The notes under the pieces: generated by a model
Told to the model about the DNA's origin: nothing
The model's input: the letters and a program-made list of their open reading frames with translations, nothing else
Databases searched by the model: none
Shown: positions 1 through 7,400 of the stretch, in pieces
Layout of the letters: every line of letters begins with the position of its first letter
Position numbering within the stretch: position 1 is the first letter of the stretch
NCBI GenBank assembly: GCA_021813225.1
Contig: JAKALH010000012.1
Span: 1 to 17,678 of the forward strand
Length of the DNA stretch: 17,678 nucleotides
Reading direction: 5' to 3'
From: Chloroflexota bacterium
Lineage (GTDB): Bacteria; Chloroflexota; Anaerolineae; J036; Brachytrichaceae
Made by a program: the position numbers and the translations under genes

Positions 1-303
1 CACGCCGGATGCCGTCGTCAGTTGCACAGCGCCGTCCGTTTCAGATCCTGGCGCATGGAACAACGGATTGCCCACGATATGGTCCACGCCAGCGGAATGC
101 ACCTGCACCCACTTCAGCCGGGGGACTGTGCTACGTTCGGGCAATGGACCTGTTGTATAAAGCACTTCGGCTGCAGCCAGCACCTCAGCCAGAATCGCCC
201 CGAGCTGTTCCGGCAGATAGAAAGAAAACGTCGCCTGGGGGACGGAACGCCTGATATAGTCGGCTAAATCTTCGGAGAAGTCATTCAACACAACGATGTT
301 CAT
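1..303 (-). CDS. D-isomer-specific 2-hydroxyacid dehydrogenase, N-terminal part (cut by window edge)
   Basis: This is the first 101 codons of a gene that runs off the left edge. It starts at the ATG complementary to 301-303 and stays open to base 1. The protein begins MNIVVLNDFSEDLADYI and carries LKWVQVHSAGVDHI at residues 63-76, the hallmark of the substrate-binding N-terminal domain of the D-2-hydroxyacid dehydrogenase family (NAD(P)-dependent reduction of 2-keto acids). The visible end, TTASGV, matches the stretch where that domain hands over to the Rossmann domain. The nucleotide-binding GxGxxG and the catalytic Arg/Glu/His lie outside the window, so substrate (glyoxylate, phosphoglycerate, phosphite or other) cannot be assigned. 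The start is supported by a TATAGT box exactly 9 nt upstream. The gene lies 56 nt downstream of the CAP-protein gene on the same strand and could also be read through from it. Confidence 0.85.
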   Translation of the reverse strand, partial: MNIVVLNDFSEDLADYIRRSVPQATFSFYLPEQLGAILAEVLAAAEVLYTTGPLPERSTVPRLKWVQVHSAGVDHIVGNPLFHAPGSETDGAVQLTTASGV

Positions 304-312
304 GATGGCGCT

Positions 313-318
313 ACTATA
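313..318 (-). promoter_or_regulatory. Candidate -10 box (TATAGT) for a leaderless transcript of the dehydrogenase
   Basis: On the minus strand TATAGT occupies 318-313 and is separated by 9 nt from the ATG at 303. Transcription would therefore start at or within 1-3 nt of the start codon. No usable Shine-Dalgarno lies between the box and the ATG; a GGGGTGAT string lies upstream of the box, too far away to act. No convincing -35 hexamer is visible. The arrangement repeats at three other starts in the window. Confidence 0.4.
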
Positions 319-359
319 AATCACCCCGCCGGCAAAACGGAGCTGTATCGATTTACCGC

Positions 360-1529
360 CTATCGGCAGTTCGGCGGCTTCGCAACGGCGCTTGCTTTGG
401 AGTGGAAGAAGCCGTAGATGCCCGCCGCTATCAACAGCGTTTGCCCGATCAGGTAGATGACAAATACAGCGTCCGGTATCGTGGCGCCGGCCTCACCCTT
501 TGGCGTTCGCGGTTCCCGCGTGGGAGGCCGTGGACTCGCTGTGATGGCGACTTCAACGGTAACCGACGGCATCGCGATGATCGCCGGCGATGTCGGGAGC
601 GCCGTCGCTGCAGGCTCGCGCCCGGATGTCGCAACCGCCTGAGCAGTCCGCGCCGGCGCAGGCGTCGGGGTGGCTTCGGCGGGTGTATCCGTCGGCAACA
701 CCGGGCTGACTCGGTAACCCGGCGCCACCGGCGCTACCTGCGGCGTGCTGTTTGGATCGTACTGCACGCTGGCAGTCGATGCCGTGACGCGCCCGCCGCC
801 ATCGCGCATCTGCACATAGACGCTTTTCAGGCCCGGTTTCGAGTCGAAAGTAAAGGGGATCAGCGGTTCCCAGGGCTGCCATGCGGCGTTTTTGAACGTC
901 GATTCGCTGCTGATACGCACGTCGATAATCCGGCCGATTGCGGCGCCTTCCCCGCCCGGGACGGCATCTTCCTGAGTCAGATGGATAGCGACCTGCGGGG
1001 TGTTGATCAGCGTGACACCGTCGTTGATGAAAATGGGCAGCACATTCGGCTGCGACCCGAAGTCGAGCGTCCAGTACACCATCTGCACGCCATTGGCATT
1101 GGTAGAAACGCCCACGCCGATGCCAACCTCGCGATAGCGCGACGCCAGCAGATTGCGCCGTTGTGCATCGTCTTTCATGAAGTAGTCAAGAGCCTCTGTA
1201 AAGCCGTGGCTGCCCGCGTAGATGCTTTCCGCCCACACGCGCGTGTCCTGCCAGGCGGGATAACCGGCGGCGCTGAGGCGGTCGACCGGACTGGAGCCAT
1301 TCGAGCCGGTGTGATCGACAAAGGACTGGCCGGCCATATCGTCGCTGTGCTGCTGGGCGGCTTTCTCAAGGGCAGGGTTGACGGCCAGCGGCGTCAATCC
1401 GTTGGACAGACGCACCTGATTGATCGCCGTGAGGACGGATGATTTATCGGTCGTTTGCGCCGGTGCCGGGAGCAGCCGCAGGCTCACCGCAACGGCGAAT
1501 GCGCAGGCAATCCGCCACACGATTGCCAT
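360..1529 (-). CDS. Secreted, membrane-anchored CAP-domain (SCP/PR-1-like) protein
   Basis: A 389-residue protein if started at 1529. The N-terminus MAIVWRIACAFAVAVSLRLL followed by PAPAQ looks like a signal peptide with a cleavage site near residue 24. A CAP domain follows at about residues 32-155, with the family pattern HSDDM, FVDHTG, DRLSAAGY, WAESIYAG and a final VYWTLDFG. An Ig-like beta domain lies at about 170-270 (ending VYVQMRDGGGRVT). A Pro/Thr/Ala-rich stalk comes next (about 270-350), then one hydrophobic helix (VFVIYLIGQTLLIAAGIYGF) and a short basic tail. This suggests an exported domain held on a stalk by a C-terminal anchor. Bacterial CAP proteins of the YkwD type have poorly defined functions. 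An in-frame ATG at 1607 would add 26 Arg/His-rich residues before the signal peptide and sits 7 nt after the upstream stop; I prefer 1529 because of the signal peptide, but neither start has a clear ribosome site. Confidence 0.85.
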   Translation of the reverse strand: MAIVWRIACAFAVAVSLRLLPAPAQTTDKSSVLTAINQVRLSNGLTPLAVNPALEKAAQQHSDDMAGQSFVDHTGSNGSSPVDRLSAAGYPAWQDTRVWAESIYAGSHGFTEALDYFMKDDAQRRNLLASRYREVGIGVGVSTNANGVQMVYWTLDFGSQPNVLPIFINDGVTLINTPQVAIHLTQEDAVPGGEGAAIGRIIDVRISSESTFKNAAWQPWEPLIPFTFDSKPGLKSVYVQMRDGGGRVTASTASVQYDPNSTPQVAPVAPGYRVSPVLPTDTPAEATPTPAPARTAQAVATSGREPAATALPTSPAIIAMPSVTVEVAITASPRPPTREPRTPKGEAGATIPDAVFVIYLIGQTLLIAAGIYGFFHSKASAVAKPPNCR

Positions 1530-1614
1530 GAGATGCAGCACGGCCCCTCGCCGCTGTGCGGCGGCAGGAGTGAATGCGTGCCTGCAGGCAACGGCTTCTC
1601 TGGACATGGCGCAT

Positions 1615-4536
1615 TTAGTCCCCGCGGATTACCAGCGGGAGATAGGCTTGCTCCGTAAGTTGACTGTGATCCGGCAGGGGCGGTAAAGTCAGCGAACCAA
1701 GGTACAACAGATTGTCCTGCGCTGGCGCTCCATCCTGCCGCGCGGGCCAGCGCTGCCCGCCATTCCGGTCATACACACCTGCATATAATCGATACTGCCC
1801 CGCGAGGGCATCTCCGGGAATCACCAGCCGATGCAGTTGGTCAATCCCTTCGCCGGGCCGATAAGTCAAGGTTGGGCGTTTGCCCTGTTCGGGGGGATTG
1901 TCATCCTGCGCCACCATTTTACCGTCAGGGCCGATCACATGCAGGAACAGGACGCCATCGCGGTCAGGCTGAGACGTCACGCGCCAGTACAGGTGAAACC
2001 GCAGAGTCACGCCCCGCTCGAATGGTTCGTTCAATGAATAGCCGAGCAGCCGGAGCGGGCCCGCATCGCCGCTGACCGGATGAGCGATGTCCGCAGGAAC
2101 CGGGCCGAAAGGGAACTCCCGGACTCGCACCAGTCCAAGTACAGTGCCATCCGCTGGAACACCGGACGTGAACAGGCGTTGCAGTGACAGGCGGTAGAGT
2201 CCCGGCCATACCGTGAACGGCACCTGCAGCGATTGCATATCGCGCACCGGCTCGCCGGTGGGCCAGGCAGTTACAGGTGACTCCGCGCTCCCAGCCATTG
2301 CGGTGGATTGTGCGACACTGCCGCCCAGCAGTCCATCCAGATGCAGAACGGTCTGCCAGCCTGATGCAGCGGGGCGGCTGAGTTGCCAGGTGAGGTTTAC
2401 CGGCAGGATTTCACCCGGCATGATCTCCGCCGGATACTCCACCGCTGTGATGGCAGCGCCGTTGCCCGACCACACGCTGGAACTATCCGCGCCGGCTCCC
2501 GCGGGCCAGCGAAGTATGCGGATGCAGCAGCCGACAGATGCCGCAGGCAGTGGCCGGTCGATCGTCTCATAGACTTCCGCTTTATCTCCCGCGCCAAGCC
2601 CTAACACCAGGTGGTACGGCTGCAATGGCAGGCCGATGGGCAACGGCACGATGTAGTCGGCGCGGTACAGGTTTGTGGCATTCCAGTCCGGCGGCGCTTC
2701 TCCAAGTTTAGCGGGCAGGAACCAGTCCGCCCAGACGCGCCGGTCGCCGGTTACGATGCGCACGGCGACGCTATAGGCATTGAGCGGTGGATTCCCTTCC
2801 GGTCTGCGCCAGTATAGAGACAGACGCATATTGGGGTAGCGGTTATATGGATTACCTGCCTGTATCTCATAGGCGGCAAGCGACGGATTCTGCGTCACCG
2901 GCTGAGAGCCGCTCAATAGCTGAGCGGTTGCCGGCACGATGCTGCTGACGGGCGAAGTGACATCGAACAGCATCAACTGCAGGATATTTGTCTGGCTGGG
3001 AAATGACAACTGCTCCTGCAGATGCAACTGCAGCAGGGCCCGCCCGTTCGAAGTTCCGGCGTTCAGCTTCACGCCGCCTGTATTTGAGAACCAGATGCGT
3101 CTGTAGTTTCGGAACGCAGCCAGGCGCGCGGCGTCATTTTCCGGGAATGCCTGCAAGGGCATGATGTCCATCGGCACATCCTTGAGCAGGATGCGCATTT
3201 CGTCTTCCGGCGTATACAGGTTTATAAGGTACAGATCGCCGGGTTGCCAGTTATTGCGGATATATTGCGCCATCCCGCGCCAGTCGTCCTGCCAGGAAGG
3301 TGTGCGGATGAAGGTAAACGCCAGGCCGAAGAGTTGGGCGGCGAAAACGGCAGCCAGCGCCGTCAGGCCGACCGCAGTCGCCGCCGCACGCGGGATGATG
3401 CGCGCGGCGTTTGCGCGCAAGGCCCTGAATGATCCCCGCCGGATGCTGCCTGATGCCGCTAGAGCCGCGCTGAATACACCCGCCAGCACGACATGAATCG
3501 CCGGGACGGTGAGGATCGAATAACGAAAGCTGGGCGAATGTTCGATCAACACGTACAGCAGCACGACCAGCATGGGCACGATGGTGACCAGACCCAGGAA
3601 CACGCGCGCTGAAACTGAGAACGGCTTGCTCTGAGGGTGCCGGCCATATATCGTCGGCGCCAGCAGTCCCGATGCGGCTACGATCAGCACAAACCAGGTA
3701 AAAACGGTGCCCGTCGGGTCGGAGGCATTCTGCCCGAATAACATGCTGTTGAAAACATTCAGCACGATATCGCTGAAGGGCGTCATCGCCATGTCAGGAT
3801 TCTGCAGGCCGTGGAGCAACTGGCGCGCACGGTAGAACACATCGGCGCCGACGCCGACCATGAGCGCCGCCGTCACGATGATGACAATGATGACACCGAT
3901 CAAAGCGAGGTCGCGCCTGGAGACGCGCGGGCGTTGATGCAGTATGTATAGAACAATGTAGATGAATTGCGCGCCAAACAGGGCGAAGGACGAGTAATGC
4001 GTCAATAACGCGCCGGCCGTGATGACAATCCAGGCAACCCACCAGTACGCGCGGGTTTTCCTGCCGCCCAGCGCCGCAATCAGGCTGTAGTCGCTTAAGC
4101 CGGCCAGCAGCGGCACCAGCGTGTACATGCGCAGCTCGTGGCCATACCACTGGTAAGCCGGCGACAGCAGCGCCAGCAGCGCAGCAATCAGGCCGACGCG
4201 GCGCGAGCCGATGCGCCGCCCCAGCGCATAGGTGGCAGGCACCAGCAGCAGCGAGGCGAACGCCGGTATCAGCTTCAGCGCAAATTCGCTGCTGCCCGCA
4301 AAGTACTGCCAGGCTTTTTCCAGCGCAAAAAAGAGCGGCGGATGCAGGTCCGTCGTGTAGATACCCTGCATGACGACGACATTTCTGAGAACTTCCGGCC
4401 ACGTGCCGGCTATGCGGGTCAATGTCAGGCTTTCATCGATCCACAGGCTCCTGCCCGTCAGGTCGGCGATGCGCAGCGCCATGCCTGCCATCGTCAGGAT
4501 AGCGACGGTCCACAGTTCGCGCTGGTTGGTCTTCAT
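1615..4536 (-). CDS. Membrane glycosyltransferase A, GT39/ArnT (PMT_2)-like, with three C-terminal beta-sandwich modules
   Basis: A 973-residue integral membrane protein. The first 410 residues are strongly hydrophobic with many membrane helices. The first extracytoplasmic loop carries W32-I-D34-E35 and D63-LHPPLFF, followed by an E-x-RMY motif; this is the GT-C fold pattern of ArnT/PMT enzymes, which use a lipid-phosphate-linked sugar and the acidic loop residue as catalyst. After a short loop domain (RTPSWQDDW onward) come three related beta-rich modules at about 555-650, 695-808 and 827-934, with the recurrent pattern YW...FLHV..DGK...D..P...pGe...G.YRLY.GVYD. The ATG at 4536 is chosen because it overlaps the preceding glycosyltransferase stop by ATGA and has a GGTG ribosome-site remnant; the reading frame extends upstream inside that gene but without protein-like character. 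Donor and acceptor are unknown; surface glycan or protein glycosylation is an inference. Confidence 0.88.
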   Translation of the reverse strand: MKTNQRELWTVAILTMAGMALRIADLTGRSLWIDESLTLTRIAGTWPEVLRNVVVMQGIYTTDLHPPLFFALEKAWQYFAGSSEFALKLIPAFASLLLVPATYALGRRIGSRRVGLIAALLALLSPAYQWYGHELRMYTLVPLLAGLSDYSLIAALGGRKTRAYWWVAWIVITAGALLTHYSSFALFGAQFIYIVLYILHQRPRVSRRDLALIGVIIVIIVTAALMVGVGADVFYRARQLLHGLQNPDMAMTPFSDIVLNVFNSMLFGQNASDPTGTVFTWFVLIVAASGLLAPTIYGRHPQSKPFSVSARVFLGLVTIVPMLVVLLYVLIEHSPSFRYSILTVPAIHVVLAGVFSAALAASGSIRRGSFRALRANAARIIPRAAATAVGLTALAAVFAAQLFGLAFTFIRTPSWQDDWRGMAQYIRNNWQPGDLYLINLYTPEDEMRILLKDVPMDIMPLQAFPENDAARLAAFRNYRRIWFSNTGGVKLNAGTSNGRALLQLHLQEQLSFPSQTNILQLMLFDVTSPVSSIVPATAQLLSGSQPVTQNPSLAAYEIQAGNPYNRYPNMRLSLYWRRPEGNPPLNAYSVAVRIVTGDRRVWADWFLPAKLGEAPPDWNATNLYRADYIVPLPIGLPLQPYHLVLGLGAGDKAEVYETIDRPLPAASVGCCIRILRWPAGAGADSSSVWSGNGAAITAVEYPAEIMPGEILPVNLTWQLSRPAASGWQTVLHLDGLLGGSVAQSTAMAGSAESPVTAWPTGEPVRDMQSLQVPFTVWPGLYRLSLQRLFTSGVPADGTVLGLVRVREFPFGPVPADIAHPVSGDAGPLRLLGYSLNEPFERGVTLRFHLYWRVTSQPDRDGVLFLHVIGPDGKMVAQDDNPPEQGKRPTLTYRPGEGIDQLHRLVIPGDALAGQYRLYAGVYDRNGGQRWPARQDGAPAQDNLLYLGSLTLPPLPDHSQLTEQAYLPLVIRGD

Positions 4537-6551
4537 CGTTTGCGCACCTGCAATGTGCCCAGGATGATTGATCTGTCGGCTACCGTCTGAGACGACGACA
4601 CGACAGGCAGACGCGGCTCCGCCCCGGATGGCCCATATACGCCTACAGCAACCCGATACTCGCCAGCCGGCAGATTCGCCGGGATGACCATCGCATACGA
4701 ATCGCGCACGGGTTCGCCGGGCACCCACGACGACATGGGAACCAGATCGCTGAGCGGAAGCTTGTCGCGCTGGAACACAATGTGCCCCGCAGCATCGAGT
4801 ACATGCACAAATACTTTGTAGTTTACCGCCAGCTTCTGCAACGGCTTCCACACAAGGAGCGTGTAGAACCAGTTCCCCGGCTGGCCCTGCCCGCGCAGCC
4901 AGTAACCTGTCAGCGCCAGTTGCCCTCCGAAGATGGCGTCAGCGGGCTGAAAAGCCGGGGCGCGCAGCGGCAGTGCCTGGACGCGGTACAAGGGAAGCCT
5001 GATCTGCCCGAAGTCGATTTCTCCCATCTCGTATCCATTCGCCCACAGTGTCGACTCGACCAGGCGCTGGGGATCGACAACCGCATCCTGCCACAGGAAC
5101 AGCCTGACCCGCTGCGGAGCCAGTGCATTCAGAGTATCGAGCAGGGCGCTGTCGGAACTCAGCACACCGTGAAGTCCGGCGGGCATGGCCAGGAAGCGGG
5201 GGATTTGCTGTGGGTACGAACGCTTCAGGTAGTATCGCACGGCGTAGTTATCGCGCGTCATGACCACGACATCGCCCGGCAACAGCGCCTCAACGACGTG
5301 GCGCGTGGACAGCCGGACATCATCGCGGTATACCGCCTGATCGAAATAGTTGGCGTACAGCGGCGGCAGCCACAACACCGCCATGGATACAGCCGCAACC
5401 AACGCCAAAGCAGCAGCGAGCCAGCGAAACCACGGCGCGCGAACCTGCGGAACGCCTGCCAGCAATACAACAGCCAACGGCACGGTGTAGATCAGGTAGC
5501 GCGGATGGAACACGGAGCGGTAGGGATATACCACGCGAACGGCTACGGCAGCCGCCAGAAGCGAGCCTGTAATGAGAGCGGCAAGGAATAGTACGCTTTG
5601 TCGGCGCCCTGATATCGCATAACTCGCCACGGCGGCGATAACCGCTACGAGCAGCGCTGCCGGCCACCAGGCTTCCGGCGTGCGCGCCAGGCCGCCGTTG
5701 GCAAATGCCGCAATCCACTCTCCCAATCGACCGGATACGGTATTGAGCGGGAAAACAAAGCCATCGTCATAGGCGAAGCCGACCGAGGCATAAATCAACC
5801 AGGGTATCAGTGAAGCGGCGACCAGTAACGCCGCGACGAACCAGCGGATAAATCTGCGCCGGGCTTCTGCATACCGTTCACGCCAGGATGATATCACGCC
5901 GGATGCTCGTGCGCTACAGGTTTGCGCCAGCAGGTACAGCAACACGGCCAGACCTTGAGCGGGCAGCAGGAATATGGCGTAGTAATGCTGATATGCCGCG
6001 CCGGCCAACAGCAGCGCCGATGCGACCAGATATCGCAGCCGGCCAGGGGCGTTCAGCCATCGCCACAGCCAGTAACTTGACGCCGCGCAAAATGTCGCCA
6101 CCAATGCGTACATGCGGGTTTCCTGGGCGTACCAGACTGCAAAGGGCGCGACGGCATACAGCAAGCCGGCCAGCCAGACCAGCCGAAGTCTGCCGCCCAG
6201 CGCACGGCTCAGTGCGATCACCAGCGCAGCGGTCACCGTGTCGGCGCAGACCGACAGGAAACGCATGGCAAACTCCGAGTCGCCCGTTAACGCGATCCAG
6301 CCGTGAAGCAGCGCATAGTACAGGAAGGGGCTGCGGTCGTCCGCGGTGACGCGCGCCATCTGCCCAAGCGGCATACCGGCCAGGTGCCAGGACCAGCCTT
6401 CGTCAAACCATATACTTTGCGTGTCCAGGTGAAAAACGCGCAGCAGGTACGCCAGCAGAACCACGCATACGGCGGCAAGTAACCACCAGCGGTCAACCCT
6501 TGGACGGAGCCGTGCTGGCGATGGTGCTGGCATGTGGTTATGGTCGGCCAT
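4533..6551 (-). CDS. Membrane glycosyltransferase B, GT39/ArnT (PMT_2)-like, with one C-terminal beta-sandwich module
   Basis: A 672-residue polytopic membrane protein. After a first helix (about residues 24-40) comes SIWFDEGW with D50-E51, the catalytic-loop signature of GT-C enzymes. WYAQETRMYAL corresponds to the second conserved loop. The usual HPPLYY motif is replaced here by D72-RSPFLYY, so the conserved His is absent. About ten further helices follow up to residue 400, then a soluble part (ARYYLKR-type loop, RVRLFLWQD) and a beta-sandwich module at about 537-650 (VNYKVFVHVLDAAGH, SWVPGEPVRDSY, AGEYRVAVGVY). The gene lies 41 nt downstream of radC on the same strand and its stop overlaps the start of glycosyltransferase A, so the two are probably translationally coupled and co-expressed. 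No Shine-Dalgarno precedes the ATG at 6551. An alternative in-frame ATG codes for Met7. Confidence 0.87.
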   Translation of the reverse strand: MADHNHMPAPSPARLRPRVDRWWLLAAVCVVLLAYLLRVFHLDTQSIWFDEGWSWHLAGMPLGQMARVTADDRSPFLYYALLHGWIALTGDSEFAMRFLSVCADTVTAALVIALSRALGGRLRLVWLAGLLYAVAPFAVWYAQETRMYALVATFCAASSYWLWRWLNAPGRLRYLVASALLLAGAAYQHYYAIFLLPAQGLAVLLYLLAQTCSARASGVISSWRERYAEARRRFIRWFVAALLVAASLIPWLIYASVGFAYDDGFVFPLNTVSGRLGEWIAAFANGGLARTPEAWWPAALLVAVIAAVASYAISGRRQSVLFLAALITGSLLAAAVAVRVVYPYRSVFHPRYLIYTVPLAVVLLAGVPQVRAPWFRWLAAALALVAAVSMAVLWLPPLYANYFDQAVYRDDVRLSTRHVVEALLPGDVVVMTRDNYAVRYYLKRSYPQQIPRFLAMPAGLHGVLSSDSALLDTLNALAPQRVRLFLWQDAVVDPQRLVESTLWANGYEMGEIDFGQIRLPLYRVQALPLRAPAFQPADAIFGGQLALTGYWLRGQGQPGNWFYTLLVWKPLQKLAVNYKVFVHVLDAAGHIVFQRDKLPLSDLVPMSSWVPGEPVRDSYAMVIPANLPAGEYRVAVGVYGPSGAEPRLPVVSSSQTVADRSIILGTLQVRKR

Positions 6552-6592
6552 GTACGGAGGTGTAAAGATCGACAGCGCGGGCTGACGGCACC

Positions 6593-7357
6593 TCAGCTAT
6601 CAAAGCCGAGACCGCGCTCCTTCAGGCTGACATAGCGGTTCTGCGCGATGACGATGTGGTCAAGCACTTCGACATCCAGCAGTTTGCCGGCATCGACGAG
6701 CGTCCTGGTCACTTTAACATCGTCCGCGGATGGCGCCGGATCGCCTGAAGGGTGATTGTGCGCAACGATGATGGAGGCGCAATTCGCGCGTATGGCGGGC
6801 TTAAAGACATCTGCGATCCGCATATTGGCCGTGTTCAAACTTCCTTTATAAATCTGCGCCAGCGACACTACGCGATTGCGCGCATCGAGCAGCAGGGTGC
6901 GTACTTCTTCCTGTTCCAGCACGCCCATTTCCAGCATCAGCATCTGGGCCGCATCCGCCGGAGCTTTGATCTGTGTGCGCTGCTGCTCCGGCGCGCTCAA
7001 GATCATGCGTTTACCCAGTTCCAACGCCGCTTTGATCTCGACGGCTTTTACCGGGCCGATGCCCTCGATGCGTTGCAGTTCGTCCAGGTCTGCGCGCGCC
7101 AGGCCGCTTAACCCGTCGAATTCCAGCAGCAGCCGGTCCGCCAGCGCCAGCGCGCCGATGCCGCGCGGCCCCATGCGGACCAGTATGGCCAGCAATTCGC
7201 GTTGAGACATTCCAGCAGGTCCGACCGCCCGAAAGCGCTCCCGCGGGCGTTCGCCTTCGGGAATATCGCTGATCAGCGCGCGATACTCGACCTGCGCTTC
7301 CCGGCCGCGCACATCCACGGTCAACCCGCTTTCACGCAATGAAGCTGCTTTTGTCAT
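6593..7357 (-). CDS. radC: RadC family JAMM-domain protein
   Basis: A 254-residue protein with the full RadC (UPF0758) layout. The N-terminal segment has IPEGERPRERF and SQRELLAILV, typical of the family. A helix-hairpin-helix lies near residues 90-115 (LQRIEGIGPVKAVEIKAA). The C-terminal MPN/JAB domain carries the metal-binding JAMM signature H200-N-H202-PSGDPAPSAD-D213, plus VRTLLLDARN and YKGSLNTANMRIADVFKPA. RadC proteins were once linked to DNA repair, but their role is unsettled; the fold is that of a zinc metalloprotease or DNA-associated regulator. The start at 7357 is well supported by an extended ribosome site (GGGGTGAT, 8-nt spacer). About 25 residues precede the usual family start (YRALISDIPEG). 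The gene heads a minus-strand unit with two glycosyltransferases and diverges from the zinc-ribbon protein gene. Confidence 0.93.
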   Translation of the reverse strand: MTKAASLRESGLTVDVRGREAQVEYRALISDIPEGERPRERFRAVGPAGMSQRELLAILVRMGPRGIGALALADRLLLEFDGLSGLARADLDELQRIEGIGPVKAVEIKAALELGKRMILSAPEQQRTQIKAPADAAQMLMLEMGVLEQEEVRTLLLDARNRVVSLAQIYKGSLNTANMRIADVFKPAIRANCASIIVAHNHPSGDPAPSADDVKVTRTLVDAGKLLDVEVLDHIVIAQNRYVSLKERGLGFDS

Positions 7358-7365
7358 TCGCTGTC

Positions 7366-7373
7366 ATCACCCC
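7366..7373 (-). promoter_or_regulatory. Extended ribosome-binding site of radC
   Basis: Minus-strand GGGGTGAT, with an 8-nt spacer to the radC ATG. It matches the GAGGTGAT complement of the 16S 3' end with one G:U-compatible change. It fixes the radC start at 7357, and it contrasts with the lack of any ribosome site before the divergent gene. Confidence 0.6.
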
Positions 7374-7384
7374 GCTGTTCGTCC

Positions 7385-7390
7385 AGTATA
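7385..7390 (-). promoter_or_regulatory. Candidate -10 box (TATACT) of radC
   Basis: Minus-strand TATACT at 7390-7385 matches the consensus at five of six positions. It would give a transcript start near 7378 and a leader of about 20 nt containing the GGGGTGAT ribosome site. It shares four base pairs with the opposite-strand TATAAT, so polymerase could probably occupy only one of the two promoters at a time. No clear -35 is visible. Confidence 0.45.
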
Positions 7391-7392
7391 AT
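7387..7392 (+). promoter_or_regulatory. Candidate -10 box (TATAAT) of the zinc-ribbon gene, leaderless distance
   Basis: A perfect TATAAT ends 8 nt before the ATG at 7401, so transcription would begin within about two bases of the start codon. The 8-nt gap contains no Shine-Dalgarno sequence. The only -35-like string nearby (CTGTCA, 7361-7366) has a 20-bp spacer, which is too long to be persuasive. Confidence 0.55.
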
Positions 7393-7400
7393 CGCGGCTG

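Noticed and set aside
319..330. GGGGTGAT string upstream of the dehydrogenase, identical to the radC ribosome site
   Set aside because: It lies 16 nt from the ATG and upstream of the proposed -10 box, with no start codon at a workable distance, so it is probably a chance match of a short word.
304..359. Possible terminator after the CAP gene
   Set aside because: Only 3-4-bp GC pairings without a T-run can be drawn; nothing resembles an intrinsic terminator.
402..1442. 346-codon plus-strand frame across the CAP gene
   Set aside because: Arg-rich low-complexity translation with no motif; the opposite strand encodes a coherent signal peptide, CAP domain and anchor.
4537..4851. 105-codon N-terminal extension of glycosyltransferase A
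   Set aside because: It lies inside the 3' end of glycosyltransferase B and reads as Cys/Arg-rich out-of-frame sequence. The ATG at 4536 overlaps the preceding stop and leads straight into a membrane helix.
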